From: Artocarpus heterophyllus
Taxonomy: Eukaryota > Streptophyta > Magnoliopsida > Rosales > Moraceae
Length of the DNA stretch: 64,000 nucleotides
Assembly: GCA_025403435.1 (NCBI GenBank)
Contig: CM046343.1
Span: 29,247,742 to 29,311,741 of the forward strand
Reading direction: 5' to 3'
In this document: one piece after another, positions 10,463 through 23,000 of the stretch
Layout: every line of letters starts with the position of its first letter
Position numbering within the stretch: the first letter of the stretch is position 1
The notes under the pieces: model-generated
Told to the model about the DNA's origin: nothing
Databases searched by the model: none
What the model saw: the letters and a program-made list of their open reading frames with translations, nothing else
Translations under genes and position numbers: made by a program

Positions 10463-12496
10463 TGTTAGACATGTATGCTCTAAGGAGTAAAAATGTAATA
10501 CGTTTTTGGAGACATTTTTATCAATAAAGAATTTATTCGTTTATATATACCAAATATTGTCCTCTTTACGTTCATATTTGTTGAATGTATGATAAGCAAA
10601 CAGTAGTCTGAGACTGTCAGTCTAAACCTTAAGAGTTGGGCATATGATGGGATGATTATGCGGTAGACACGACTCTTAAGGTGATGGTCTAAAATATATG
10701 ATCCGCAATCGAGGGAATAAAGTTGGGTGCTTTATTCATGTAAAGATTGTTATGTTGTCTATATCCCTTTTGGGAGATGGTTTGTCTTGGCCATCGGAGT
10801 TGGACTCCGTGAATAGAAACATTGACGCGTTGTCATAGGTGACGATGTGTTGGATCGGGACATAAAGTGAATTGATTTGGATTAATAATTCTGTCTTGGC
10901 AAATCGATTCACTTTAGACAATCATTTGTATTGTATCTTAATCCTGAGATGAATAATGGGCCCGTTGTCTCGACTTGTGTCTTTTGATGTACCAATGGGT
11001 GACTCCCACATCTCTATAGTGGCATGCATGCCGGTACGTTGGAGGCATGACTCTTGGTAGCGTAGACTTGTTATTCATAGATATGGAATCCATAGCTCCT
11101 CTTTAGGAGTAATGATATCCTCTTATATGCGTTGTCCTGTAATTGGAAAACTGGAGCGCTCAACCATTTGGATACATAGGTGTAACCGAATGGTATACTA
11201 TCTTTGGATGGTAAGTTTTCTAATGGTGAGACAATGGAACGTAAGATAAAAATAATCGGGAAGGTAAGACAGAACTTATCCTTAAGCCGATTATGGATGA
11301 TCATATGGGGATGCGATACACTATGATATGTCATGGAGACTTAGCTACACGAGCTTCGTAATTCTATAAAGTTCGAGAGTGCAGCTCCAAGCTTTTAGTG
11401 GAGTAGCGTTGGAGTTGATAATTGTGAAATGTATATCTGGGATATTGGGTTTCATAATTATCATGAGCTTGAACTTTATAGGTCCATTTTGGTCCCCTTT
11501 GCTAGCTCACAAAATCCTATAACGACACGGCGTGCTTTTCCAATAATTGGTGACTTATGTCGGATTTATCAGATTGGTTTAAAATTTATAAGAATCAAAT
11601 AATTCATGTCTGTTTATCGGTTGAATTAATTATGTAAGAAATTAGTTCAAGATGAACTTGTTGAATTATGGCGTTCTATTAATTCTTGTCTGTTTATCGG
11701 TTGTTTTAATTTTGGACAATTAGAACAAGATAAACTTGTAGAATTATTGTGAATTGATTTATTTTCTTAGAGATTATCTTGACAAAGTTTGTTTTGATCA
11801 GATATGTTTTCTATTGGGCTATTTGAATCAAAACTGAGACTTTATCCTTTAAAATCTCGGGTGGAAAATAAAAGATTCGCGGAGATTTTTTCTCGGCAGT
11901 TCGGCCTGCCTATCAGAAAGTTTGGCCTGCTGAACTGGCCAGTTCGGCCTACCTATCACACAGTTCGGCATGCCGACCGCGACAGTTAAGATTACGCATT
12001 TTTCACGCGTATCTTATCAGATATTGATCCGAACTTGATTCTGTTTCGATTTTTGAGACCTAATTTGATATGGACTGACCCCAAGGACCAATAGGTATAA
12101 AAAAGGGAGTGAGTCTAATGATTTACTCAGATCAATTTGAGAGATTAAGAGTGATACTCTTCTAGTGAGCATCTGAAAACTCCCTGAGAGCTTTTGTTCA
12201 CAAATTACGAACACTAGCTTTGGGTTCTCTCTATTGGTTGGAAGGAGAGTCACCGGTGGAAGAGCTGTACGTGTGAGCCCACACTCACTCCGGTTGTGGA
12301 TAGAGAATAGCAAAGAAGACCAGTTGGTTGAGGCTCTTCTGGAACGTTACTTCTCTACACAGGTCGCGGAGGTTCTTCGGCACACTGAGGTTAGTAAGAT
12401 CTGTTTAATTTATACATATAACATGTCAAACTTGTGTTTTGGAAATTACTCTGATGAAAAATTTTTAAAATTCTGCTGCGCACTTTGTTTCCAACA
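10463..12496 (+). repeat. copia 5' LTR
   Basis: 2034 bp, unusually long for a copia element. It contains a TATA box at 12096 and, upstream of it at 11894-11985, four TTCGGCCTGCC / TTCGGCATGCCGA palindrome-like motifs. The open frames at 10736-10921, 11071-11334 and 12234-12542 recur in every LTR copy only because the LTRs are similar; they are not genes. Confidence 0.96.
12096..12105 (+). promoter_or_regulatory. copia LTR TATA box
   Basis: TATAAAAAAG, following the line CCAAGGACCAATAGG. Transcription would start roughly 30 bp downstream, placing the U3/R boundary near 12125. The same box (TATAAAAAG) is at 19658-19666 in the 3' LTR. Confidence 0.65.
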
Positions 12497-12498
12497 AT

Positions 12499-12510
12499 TG
12501 GTATCAGAGC
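12499..12510 (+). other. Primer binding site, initiator tRNA-Met
   Basis: TGGTATCAGAGC, two bases after the LTR end, is the standard complement of the 3' end of initiator tRNA-Met used by plant copia elements to prime reverse transcription. Confidence 0.93.
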
Positions 12511-14160
12511 CGAGGTTTTTACATAAATTTGCAAGTTTGTGATCATGTTATATGCATAAATTTTGTGATCTTAATCTCTCAAATGCTTGAATTAAATTTT
12601 ATAGAGAGATGGCACTCTAGGTTTCTATATAATATATATGTTGTCATGGATTATATGGTGAATGTTTATTAATTAATTATGGTTGATTAAATTGTTGTTT
12701 AATTATTTATTAATTAATTAATACCGGTTATGGTTCCTTAGAGGTTAGAATGTGTATCTAGGTTTTTCATGTAATTAGATGGCGGACTATCATCTCCGTC
12801 TAGGAATTATTATTTAATTTTTAATTTGTAAGAATTTTGTAATTAAATAATTATTCGGAGAAGACGGAACGAGAAGTCGGAACTTGAAGATTGATGATGG
12901 CGCCTCCAGGTATTTCCTGAGTCTCTAATTTTATGTTTTTGAATTGTTGAAAATAAAATTGATGAATTGCATTAAAATTGTATTTTCTGGATTGAGGGTT
13001 TTCTGCTCGGTCGGCATGCCGGACCTCACAGTTCGGCAGGCCGAAGGTCACAGATCGGCAGGCCGGACGTACGGTCTGGCAGGCCGACAGTGGGGCAGAA
13101 ATTTTGGTGCTCTACCGGCAGGCCGAACCTTCATGTTCGGCAGGCCGAACCTCCATGATCGGTAGGCCGATCACCTAGATCGGCCTGCCGATCGAGAGCT
13201 GCCAGGTGTCCAGAAAAGGTGCGATTTTTCCAGTGCAGTTTTAATTTTATTTTTGGGACGATTCTGAGAAACATTAAATTTGGATATGACCGGAAATATG
13301 AAGTGTTCGATTCATACGGGATTGAGGACTTGAAGATGGATATTACATGAAGAAGGATACAGCTTGAGGATTCAAGGATGAAGAATCGATAAATGTCTCG
13401 ATTATTCTCTTGTAATCTTAGTTTTTCTATTCTCTAGGGTGGAACCATAATATTACGGTTATTATTATTATGCTTGTAGCTTTGCTTGATTGCTTTGCTT
13501 GTCTGCATTATAATATGATTTACCATGTATATTGATAACATGTCATATAGAATAGGGAGTGCCGCTTATATTAAAATTGTTCATGCATAATTTTAAAATA
13601 AAACCTTGACTTCAAAAGATTGAGTGGGAGAAGGTTTTCGAAAAGAGAACCTAAGGCCTCCATCGTTGGTCCATAGGAAGAACATGATGGTCCCAACCCC
13701 TAGGAAGGGATTTCTATCATGTACCAGATTGGATCTCTGAAAGGATAAGGTATTTTAGTATGATTTATGGTTGCACACCCCTAGGTGGTGATTATAAATC
13801 ATGGATAAAATATTAAAACGGTGGTTATACACTCACGTTAATTTTATTATTAACCTCCCCTAGGAGCTCTGTTAATAAAATTAATGGCCAAAGAAACAAT
13901 TATTAGTATATGCTGGATCATACGGGTCCTGGATGACATATATTAATCAGGAGGGGATCCGTGTTCCTGATTGAATTTGGCATGACTCCCCTAGGAGCTT
14001 GTTGAATTCTGAGTTGGGAATTATCGTTGTAAGGTTGTGATATTTTCAAGGTTTTGACACATAAACACATTTGTATGATTTTACATGATTGTGTTATCTT
14101 ACTAAATTATTATATATGTTTGCTTATGTTTGGTATATGACTCTTTATTGTAGATTGAAA
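12511..14160 (+). other. copia leader with palindrome array
   Basis: 1.65-kb untranslated leader between primer site and gag. 13008-13197 holds eight spaced copies of an imperfect palindrome of the form (T/G)(T/A)CGGCAGGCCGA(A/T), including GTTCGGCAGGCCGAAC and GATCGGCCTGCCGATC. The motif recurs in the LTRs. At 13680-13990, CCCCTAGGAG-like blocks recur four to five times at roughly 80-100 bp spacing, each in a short hairpin-prone context. No coding exon seen. Confidence 0.7.
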
Positions 14161-15012
14161 ATGTCTAAAAACGCTTTATCATCGATACTTGACAAAAACC
14201 AATTAACCGGTGAGAACTATAATGATTGGAAACGGAACCTGGACATCGTCCTTTCCTTTGAGAAACTGAAATATGTTCTGACAACTCCTTGTCCTCCCGA
14301 GCCTACGGGAGACTCAAGTAATGAGCAATTCCAAGCGTACGACCGCTGGAAAGATGCTAATGATCAGGCCCGCTGCTATGTTATGGCTAGCATGAATAAC
14401 GTGCTGCAGGCTCAACATCAGGATTATGAGACTGCGAAGCAGATCTTGGATAATCTTGAGGACATGTTTGGAGGCCAGGCCATAACAAAGCGGCAAGGGG
14501 CGCTTCGGAAACTCTTAAACTGTAGACAGAGACCGGGGACATCTGTAAAGGAGCACATGATGCTGGTCATGGGTTACCTCGCTGAGGCTCAAACCAATGG
14601 AGCCGACATCGATGCTGAAACTCAGATGACTATGGTCTTTGAGACTCTGTCTAAGGAATTTATTCCGTTTAGAGCTACTTTTAATCTAAGCAATAGACGG
14701 GATATGACCTTGACAGAACTGATGAAACAGTTACAAGAGTTTGAACTGCTGATCAGGGAGTCTCCTGCTGGTGGAGAGGCCAATATGGTAGCTGCTTCTG
14801 GTTCCAATCCTAACTCTGGGAATGGAAAGAAGCAACGGGCCAAAAGTGGGAAGTCTTCTATTCCTATTGCTACCAAGAGCAAGAAAAAGAAGAAGAAGAA
14901 CCCAAAGAAGCTTAAGTGCTTCTTTTGTGGTAAGGTCGGGCATATAAAGAAGCATTGCAAGGACTTCCTTTCCAAGGGAGGGATTCAAAGAAACGAGAAG
15001 TCTACTTCGTGA
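14161..15012 (+). CDS. copia Gag
   Basis: 283-codon frame starting [20 protein letters not shown]. This Met fits the usual plant copia gag start; the frame opens 24 codons earlier at 14089 without recognisable sequence. The UBN2-type gag domain is followed by a basic Lys-rich stretch ([14 protein letters not shown]) and a CCHC zinc knuckle [14 protein letters not shown] (CX2CX4HX4C) that would bind retrotransposon RNA. Gag forms the virus-like particle. In this copy the frame ends at a TGA 18 codons after the knuckle, whereas in the family gag and pol are normally one continuous polyprotein with the protease active site about 50-70 residues after the knuckle. Confidence 0.92.
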   Translation: MSKNALSSILDKNQLTGENYNDWKRNLDIVLSFEKLKYVLTTPCPPEPTGDSSNEQFQAYDRWKDANDQARCYVMASMNNVLQAQHQDYETAKQILDNLEDMFGGQAITKRQGALRKLLNCRQRPGTSVKEHMMLVMGYLAEAQTNGADIDAETQMTMVFETLSKEFIPFRATFNLSNRRDMTLTELMKQLQEFELLIRESPAGGEANMVAASGSNPNSGNGKKQRAKSGKSSIPIATKSKKKKKKNPKKLKCFFCGKVGHIKKHCKDFLSKGGIQRNEKSTS

Positions 15013-17332
15013 AGACTTAACGCTTCGGATGGGCGATGGATCCTTGGTCTCAGCGGAAGCAGTGGGAGATGTCCATCTTTATTTTGATAATTATAGGAGT
15101 TTAATTTTGCGAGATTGTTTTTATGTTCCTAAATTTAAAAGGAATTTAATTTCTGTATCTTCTTTATTTAAAGACTCCTACGTGGTATCTTTTAATGAAA
15201 AAGTGGTGATTCGTAAAAATAAATCTTTTATCTGTTCTGGATGGATGCAAAATAATCTATATTTTATCAAACCTAAGATGGACCTATTGCTTAATGCTGA
15301 GATAAATGATAATGACTCAAAAAGACTTAAAACTTTTAACTCTAATAAGACTTATCTTTGGCATTTGCGCCTTGGCCATATTAACCTAAATAGGATTCAA
15401 AGGTTGGTAAGGGATGGACCTTTAAGTCACTTAAAGGTGGAATCTATACCTCAATGTGAGTCTTGTTTGGAGGGTAAAATGACCAAAAGACCATACGGGT
15501 CTAAGGGCAATAGGGCCGAAGGGGTTCCAGAACTTGTGCATAGTGATGTTTGCGGACCGATGAACATCCGGGCACGAGGAGGGTATGAGTACTTCGTTAC
15601 TTTTATTGACGATTACTCAAGATATGGGTATGTGTACCTAATGCACCACAAAAGCGAAACTTATGATAAGTTCAGGGAGTTTCGGGCTGAAGTGGAAAAG
15701 CAATTGGGTAGACCCATAAAGGCACTTCGATCTGATCGAGGTGGGGAATACCTTTCTGATGAGTTCTTGGGACACTTGTTAGAGAATGAGATTTTATCCC
15801 ATTTGACTACGCCGGGTACTCCGCAGCAGAATGGCGTAGCAGAGAGAAGGAATAGGACTTTGTTGGACATGATTCGGTCCATGATGAGTTATTCATCATT
15901 GCCTTTATCCTTTTGGGGATATGCACTACAAACCGCATGTTATCTTTTGAACAATGTGCCTTCAAAATCGGTCCCTAAAACTCCTCACGAGTTGTGGACA
16001 AGACGGAAGACATCCTTAAACCATATTCGCATATGGGGATGTCCAGCTCATATCCTGTTTAAGGATCCGAATAAGTTGGAAGCACGTTCAGAAGTTTGCG
16101 TGTTTGTAGGATATCCAAAAGGGACTAAAGGGGGTTATTTTTATAACCCAAAGGAAAATAAAGTCGTGGTTTCAACTAATGCAACTTTCCTTGAGGAGAG
16201 TTACATGAACGACTTTAAACCTCAAAGCAAAGTGGTGCTTGAGGAGTTGAGGGGTAATCCGTTTACTCCGGAGGTTCCGAACGAAACCATTCCGATCGGT
16301 GTAGAAAAACCAAACAAACCTGAACAACAACCTCAGGGGCTTCGGCGTAGTGGGAGGATCGGGCGTCAACCTGAGAGGTATATGTTCAATGGGGAGGTCT
16401 TTTTGGCTGAACCGGATGAACATGACAGGGATCCTTATACTTACGCAGAAGCTATGGAGGATGTTGATTCAAGACTCTGGACAGAGGCCATGAACATTGA
16501 GATGAAGTCTATGGAGACTAATCGGGTCTGGAAGCTTGTGGATCTTCCCGAAGGGATAAAACCCATAGGGAGTAAGTGGATCTACAAGAGGAAAAGAGGA
16601 GTGGATGGAAAGGTTGAAACCTTTAAGGCTAGACTGGTAGCTAAGGGTTATACGCAAAAGGAAGGAATCGATTATGAGGAAACCTTTTCGCCTGTAGCCA
16701 TGCTTAAGTCCATCCGGATTCTCTTGTCCATAGCTGCCGCTCTCGACTACGAGATTTGGCAGATGGATGTCAAGACGGCTTTTCTGAATGGCTATCTTGA
16801 TGAGTCCATTTATATGGAACAACCAGACGGGTTAAAGGTCACGGGTCAAGAGGGTAAGGTTTGTAAGCTGCTAAAGTCAATTTATGGACTTAAGCAGGCT
16901 TCTCGTTCTTGGAACATAAGATTTGATCAAGTGATCAAGACTTATGGGTTCTCACAAAATGTGGATGAACCATGTGTTTACAAACACATTAAGAATGGGA
17001 AGGTGGTTTTTCTACTACTCTATGTAGATGACATTCTGCTAATTGGCAATGACGTTGGGGCGTTGTCATCGGTCAAATTATGGTTGACCAAGCAGTTTGA
17101 CATGAAGGACTTGGGTGAGGCTAATTTTGTTCTCGGTATCCATATCTTTCGGGATAGGAAGAACAAAATGATAGCTTTGTCACAGGCCAGCTACATAGAT
17201 AAAATTCTCAGGAGGTTTGCAATGCAGGATTCCAAGAAAGGTGGGCAACCATCTAGGTCTGGAATTACTCTTTCTAAGAAAGACTCTCCAAAGTCTTATG
17301 AAGAAAGAGAATACATGAAGAAGGTACCTTAG
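15005..17332 (+). pseudogene. copia Pol: partial protease, integrase, reverse transcriptase (truncated)
   Basis: A frame different from gag, recognisable from [18 protein letters not shown] (about 15020), that is, the second half of the protease. The DSGA/DTGA active-site segment is absent. Then GAG-pre-integrase ([16 protein letters not shown] ... [14 protein letters not shown]), integrase core with Asp in VHSDVCGPM, Asp-Asp in [12 protein letters not shown] and Glu in [10 protein letters not shown], and reverse transcriptase with [28 protein letters not shown] and the catalytic [11 protein letters not shown]. The frame stops at a TAG (17330-17332), where the family has a Tyr codon in the VPYASAVGSLMYAM line. 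Integrase and polymerase domains are otherwise undamaged. Met at 15029 is just the first Met, not a proven start. Confidence 0.93.
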
Positions 17333-18010
17333 GCTTCGGCAGTGGGTAGTCTCATGTATGCCATGCTTTGCACTCGACCAGATATTAGCTATGCGGTCGG
17401 GATTGTGAGTCGATTTCAGGCGGATCCAGGACCAAACCATTGGGTTGCGGTAAAGCATATTTTCAAGTACCTGAGAAGGACTCGAGGGTATATGCTTGTG
17501 TATTCGGGTGAGGATTTAACTCCTCTAGGATACACTGATTCGGATTTTCAATCCTGCCTGGATTCTAGGAAATCGACTTCAGGGTTTGTGTTTACTCTGG
17601 GTGGCGGTGCCATCAGTTGGAGAAGTGCGAAGCAAGATTGCACTTCGGATTCAACGATGGAGGCCGAGTATGTGGCGGCTAGTGATGCTTCGAAAGAAGC
17701 AGTGTGGCTCCGCAAGTTCCTTGGGGATCTTGAGGTAGTTCCTGGTATGGATAAAGCGGTATCACTGTACTGTGATAACAGTGCGGCGGTAGCTAATGCT
17801 AAGGAACCAAGATTTCACAAGAAGAGTAAGCATATTGATCGGAAGTATCATGTGATAAAGGACTTCGTTGAGAGCGGGCATGTCACGGTATGCAAGATCG
17901 CGTCAGAGGACAATTTAGCTGATCCATTCACGAAGACACTTACTGGGAGAGTCTTCGAGAGGCATGTGGAAGCTATGGGGATGCGAAATTTGCAGTATTT
18001 ACTCACTTAG
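17333..18010 (+). pseudogene. copia RNase H, separated from Pol by a nonsense codon
   Basis: Same frame as the reverse transcriptase, resuming directly after the TAG. It starts ASAVGSLMYAMLCTRPDIS and ends at a TAG 14 nt before the 3' LTR. RNase H active residues are visible: Asp in LGYTDSDF, Glu in STMEAEYVAA and Asp in LYCDNSAAVANA, followed by the usual KHIDRKYHVIKDFV line and ADPFTKTL. RNase H removes the RNA template and makes the polypurine primer. A single base change would account for the break. Confidence 0.93.
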
Positions 18011-18024
18011 TGCAAGTGGGAGAT
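18011..18024 (+). other. copia polypurine tract
   Basis: TGCAAGTGGGAGAT immediately before the 3' LTR; the AAGTGGGAGA core is the typical copia plus-strand primer. Confidence 0.85.
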
Positions 18025-20057
18025 TGTTAGACATGTATGCTCTAAGGAGTAAAAATGTAATACGTTTTTGGAGACATTTTTATCAATAAAGAATTTATTC
18101 GTTTATATATACCAAATATTGTCCTCTTTACGTTCATATTTGTTGAATGTATGATAAGCAAACAGTAGTCTGAGACTGTCAGTCTAAACCTTAAGAGTTG
18201 GGCATATGATGGGATGATTATGCGGTAGACACGACTCTTAAGGTGATGGTCTAAAATATATGATCCGCAATCGAGGGAATAAAGTTGGGCGCTTTATTCA
18301 TGTAAAGATTGTTATGTTGTCTATATCCCTTTTGGGAGATGGTTTGTCTTGGCCATCGGAGTTGGACTCCGTGAATAGAAACATTGGCGCGTTGTCATAG
18401 GTGACGATGTGTTGGATCGGGACATAAAGTGAATTGATTTGGATTAATAATTCTGTCTTGGCAAATCGATTCACTTTAGACAATTATTTGTATTGTATCT
18501 TAATCCTGAGATGAATAATGGGCCCATTGTCTCGACTTGTGTCTTTTGATGTACCAATGGGTGACTCCCACATCTCTATAGTGGCATGCATGCCGGTACG
18601 TTGGAGGCATGACTCTTGGTAGCGTAGACTTGTTATTCATAGATATGGAATCCATAGCTCCTCTTTAGGAGTAATGATATCCTCTTATATGCGTTGTCCT
18701 GTAATTGGAAAACTAGAGCGCTCAACCATTTGGATACATAGGTGTAACCGAATGGTATACTATCTTTGGATGGTAAGTTTTCTAATGGTGAGACAATGGA
18801 ACGTAAGATAAAAATAATCGGGAAGGTAAGACAGAACTTGTCCTTAAGCCGATTATGGATGATCATATGGGGATGCGATACACTATGATATGTCATGGAG
18901 ACTTAGCTACACGAGCTTCGTAATTCTATAAAGTTCGAGAGTGCAGCTCCAAGCTTTTAGTGGAGTAGCGTTGGAGTTGATAATTATGAAATGTATATCT
19001 GGGATATTGGGTTTCATAATTATCATGAGCTTGAACTTTATAGGTCCATTTTGGTCCCCTTTGCTAGCTCACAAAATCCTGTAACGACACGGCGTGCTTT
19101 TCCAATAATTGGTGACTTATGTCGGATTTATCAGATTGGTTTAAAATTTATAAGAATCAAATAATTCATGTCTGTTTATCGGTTGAATTAATTATGTAAG
19201 AAATTAGTTCAAGATGAACTTGTTGAATTATGGCGTTCGGATAATTCTTGTCTGTTTATCGGTTGTTTTAATTTTGGACAATTAGAACAAGATAAACTTG
19301 TAGAATTATTGTGAATTGATTTATTTTCTTAGAGATTATCTTGATAAAGTTTGTTTTGATCAGATATCTTTTCTATTGGGCTATTTGAATCAAAACTGAG
19401 ACTTTATCCTTTAGAATCTCGGGTGGAAAATAAAAGATTCGCGGAGATTTTTTCTCGGCAGTTCGGCCTGCCTATCAGAAAGTTCGGCCTGCCGAACTGG
19501 CCAGTTCGGCCTGCCTATCACACAGTTCGGCATGCCGACCGCGACAGTTAAGATTACGCGTTTTTCACGCGTATCTTATCAGATATTGATCCGAACTTGA
19601 TTCTGTTTCGATTTTTGAGACCTAATCTGATATGGACTGACCCCAAGGACCAATAGATATAAAAAGGGAGTGAGTCTAATGATTTACTCAGATCAATTTG
19701 AGAGATTAAGAGTGATACTCTTCTAGTGAGCATATGAAAACTCCCTGAGAGCTTTTGTTCACAAATTACGAACACTAGCTTTGGGTTCTCTCTATTGGTT
19801 GGAAGGAGAGTCACCGGTGGAAGAGCTGTACGTGTGAGCCCACACTCACTCCGGTTGTGGATAGAGAATAGCAAAGAAGACCAGTTGGTTGAGGCTCTTC
19901 TGGAACGTTACTTCTCTACACAGGTCGCGGAGGTTCTTCGGCACACTGAGGTTAGTAAGATCTGTTTAATTTATACATATAACATGTCAAACTTGTGTTT
20001 TGGAAATTACTCTGATGAAAAATTTTTAAAATTCCGCTGCGCACTTTGTTTCCAACA
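18025..20057 (+). repeat. copia 3' LTR
   Basis: 2033 bp, about 99% identical to 10463-12496 by eye. It keeps the less decayed versions of several palindromes (for example TTCGGCCTGCCGAA at about 19482-19497, where the 5' LTR has two transitions). Its last bases run into the Athila pol frame, adding about 10 LTR-derived codons to that open frame. Confidence 0.96.
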
Positions 20058-20062
20058 CCGAC
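20058..20062. repeat. Target-site duplication CCGAC, right
   Basis: Matches 10458-10462 exactly and closes the nested copia insertion. Confidence 0.95.
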
Positions 20063-23000
20063 AGGGTTCGACTAGCGTAATATATAGTTTGAAAAATTTT
20101 ATTCTTTCGTTGGCCCAGCACTGCTCCAACTGCTAAATCACTTGCATCACACATGAGCTCAAAAGGTAAATCCCAATCAGGCGCAGCCATGATAGGTGCC
20201 GACACAAGCTTTTCCTTCAAAGTGTTAAAGGCTTGCAAGCATTCATCAGAAAACACAAATGGGGCATCTTTAACCAACAAGTTAGACAAAGGTCTAGCAA
20301 TTTTAGAAAAATCCTTTATAAATCGCCTATAAAATCCAGCATGCCCCAAGAATCCGCGAACAAGTTTAACAGATGTGGGTGGAGGCAATTTTGCAATAAC
20401 TTCCACTTTGGCTCTATCAACTTCTATACCGTCTTTCGAGATTTTGTGTCCAAGCACAATCCCTTCCTGCACCATAAAATGACACTTTTCCCAATTCAAA
20501 ACAAGATTAGTTTCCTCACATCTTTGTAACACCAATGCCAAATTATGTAAGCATAAATCGAATGATGTGCCAAAAACAAAAAAGTCATCCATGAAAATTT
20601 CAATGAATTTCTCAACCATATCAGAAAAAATGGCCATCATACAACGCTGAAAAGTTGCCGGTGCATTACAAAGACCAAATGGCATCCTTCTATATGCAAA
20701 AGTGCCATAGGGACAAGTGAACGTGGTCTTTTCTTGATCCTCGGGTGCAATAGGGATTTGATTATACCCTGAATATCCATCTAGAAAACAATAAAATTGA
20801 TGTCCTGCAAGTCTTTCCAACATTTGGTCAATAAATGGTAAAGGAAAATGATATTTTCTAGTGGCGTCATTTAATTTCCTATAGTCCATACAAACACGCC
20901 ATCCAGTAACTGTTCTAGTTGGAATTAACTCATTATTATCATTCTTTTGAACAGTCATACCTCCTTTCTTCGGCACAACTTGCACAGGACTTACCCATGA
21001 ACTATCAGATATTGGATAGATGATCCCAGCGTCCAATAGTTTGATAACCTCAGCTTTCACCACTTCTTGCATTTTTGGATTCAGACGCCTTTGGGGTTGA
21101 ATGGTGGGCTTGTATTTTTCCTCCATAAGAATTTTGTGCATGCAAATGGAGGGGCTTATTCCCTTGATGTCTGCAATCTTCCATCCAATTGCGCCTTTGT
21201 GCTCTCTTAACACCCTAAGCAGTTTTTCCTCCATAAGATCTGTCAAAGAAGAAGAAATAATTACAGGTAGTGAGGAATTGCCATCTAAATATGCATATTT
21301 TAAATGAGAAGGTAAGGGTTTAAGCTCAAGAATTGAAGGCTCTTCAATTGACGGCTTAGGCCTTGTGATGGACTGTTCCACTTCTACAAGTTGCAATGCC
21401 TTAAGCCTCGGAATTGGTGGATTTGCCTCCATAAAGTCTACATATTCCCTTATTTCCTCATTCTCAACATCCGCACCAGTAGATTGGGTTAGACAAGCTT
21501 CAAGCGGATCCTTGAAAACATCTTCCTGAAAAATCTTAGATACCAGTTTATCAATAGTGTCAATTCTAAAGCAAGAATCATCAGTTGAGGGATATTGCAT
21601 TGCTTCAAACACATTAAAGGTGACATGATCATCTTGAACCCTGAGAATTAATTTTCCTTGTTGCAAATCTATCAAGGTTCTTCCAGTCGCTAGAAAAGGA
21701 CGGCCTAAAATAAGCGGAACCTCATGATCTTCCTCCATTTCTAGAACAATGAAATCTATAGGAAAAATAAACTTGTCAACCTTTACTAGTACATCTTCCA
21801 CAATACCTCTTGGGTGCTTAATTGTTCGGTCTGCAAGTTGAAGTGACACTGTGGTTGCTTTAATCTCTCCTAAACCTAATTTCTTAAAGACAGAAAAAGG
21901 CATTAAATTGATACTAGCCCCTAAATCACATAATGCTTTTTCAAAATAAGAGTCACCAATAGTACAAGGAATGGTAAAACTCCCTGGATCTTTTAATTTA
22001 GGTGGCAACTTATTCTGCAGAATGGCTGAACATTCCTCATTCAATTTTACTGTTTCATAATCCTCCAGCTTCCTTTTGTTGGCCAAAATCTCCTTCAAGA
22101 ATTTTGCATAGCTAGGCACCTGGGCTAAGGCATCTGCAAAAGGAATGTTAATATGCAATTTTTTAAACACCTCAAGAAATTTAGAAAATTGCTTATCTAA
22201 TTTGTGCTGCTGGAGTCTTTGAGGGAATGGAATGGGAGGCACATAGGGCTTTGGATCATCAGGAAAAAGTTTGCTCTTGCATGTCTCCTTGGGTTGCTCA
22301 TTACTCTCTTCTTCTTGTTCAATATTGACCTCCTGTTTAGCATCCTCTTGTCCCAATTGTTTGCCACTTCTCAAAGTAATTGCCTTTATGTTCTCAATAG
22401 GATTCTTTTCTGTGTTGCTTGGCAAAGAACCCTGTGGTCTACCTGAGATCATATTACCCATCTGTCCTATTTGCATTTTCAGATTTCTGATAGATGACTC
22501 TTGATTTTGGAGTCTTGCATTTGTACTCTTCATAAAATCTTGAGTGGAGGTCACCAGCTTAGCAACAATATCTTCCAGATTCGGCTTTTTCTCCTCCTGT
22601 TGCTTGAATCCTGGTGGTGGTCTCATCGCATTTTGATTGCCCCATGAAAAATTTGGATGATTCTGCCACCCCGGGTTGTAAGTGTTGGAATAAGGATTAT
22701 TTTGTGACCTGTTAAAATTTCCAACAAAATTAGCATTTTCAGAAGGTTGAGCAAAATTGTTACCTACCTGGCATTCATTGCTGGCATGTCCTCCACCACA
22801 AAATTCACATACGGCATTCTGAATTTTCATAGCTGAAGCACTCATATGGTCTATCTTTCTGTTAAGTGCTTCAAACTGAGCTGTGAGTGCAGATAATGCA
22901 TCCACTTCATGAACTCCTGCAGTTCTCCTAGTTTGTAGCCTTTTAGTAGGCCACTGATAGTTGTCTGATGCCATCTCTTCTATTAGATCAAAAGCCTCCT

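Larger units (their letters stand above)
10463..20057 (+). mobile_element. Ty1/copia LTR retrotransposon nested in Athila pol
   Basis: A 9595-bp element with LTRs of 2034 bp (10463-12496) and 2033 bp (18025-20057), ends TGTTAGAC...CCAACA, TSD CCGAC, iMet primer site at 12499-12510, long leader, gag, pol, and a polypurine tract next to 18025. Counting by eye, the LTRs differ at roughly two dozen positions plus one 1-bp indel (about 1%), most of them C/T or G/A. It sits in the opposite orientation to its Athila host. It is not autonomous as it stands: gag and pol are out of frame with the protease active-site segment missing, and a TAG codon separates reverse transcriptase from RNase H. Solo LTRs of the same family occur at 41328-46420. 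Confidence 0.97.

Noticed and set aside
12234..12542. Open frame recurring in every copia LTR copy (for example 12234, 19795, 41940, 43008)
   Set aside because: Recurrence follows LTR similarity; it lies downstream of the TATA box in the transcribed LTR part and breaks differently in each copy.
17180..17458. Minus-strand open frames opposite copia pol
   Set aside because: Shadows of the coding strand with no independent motif.
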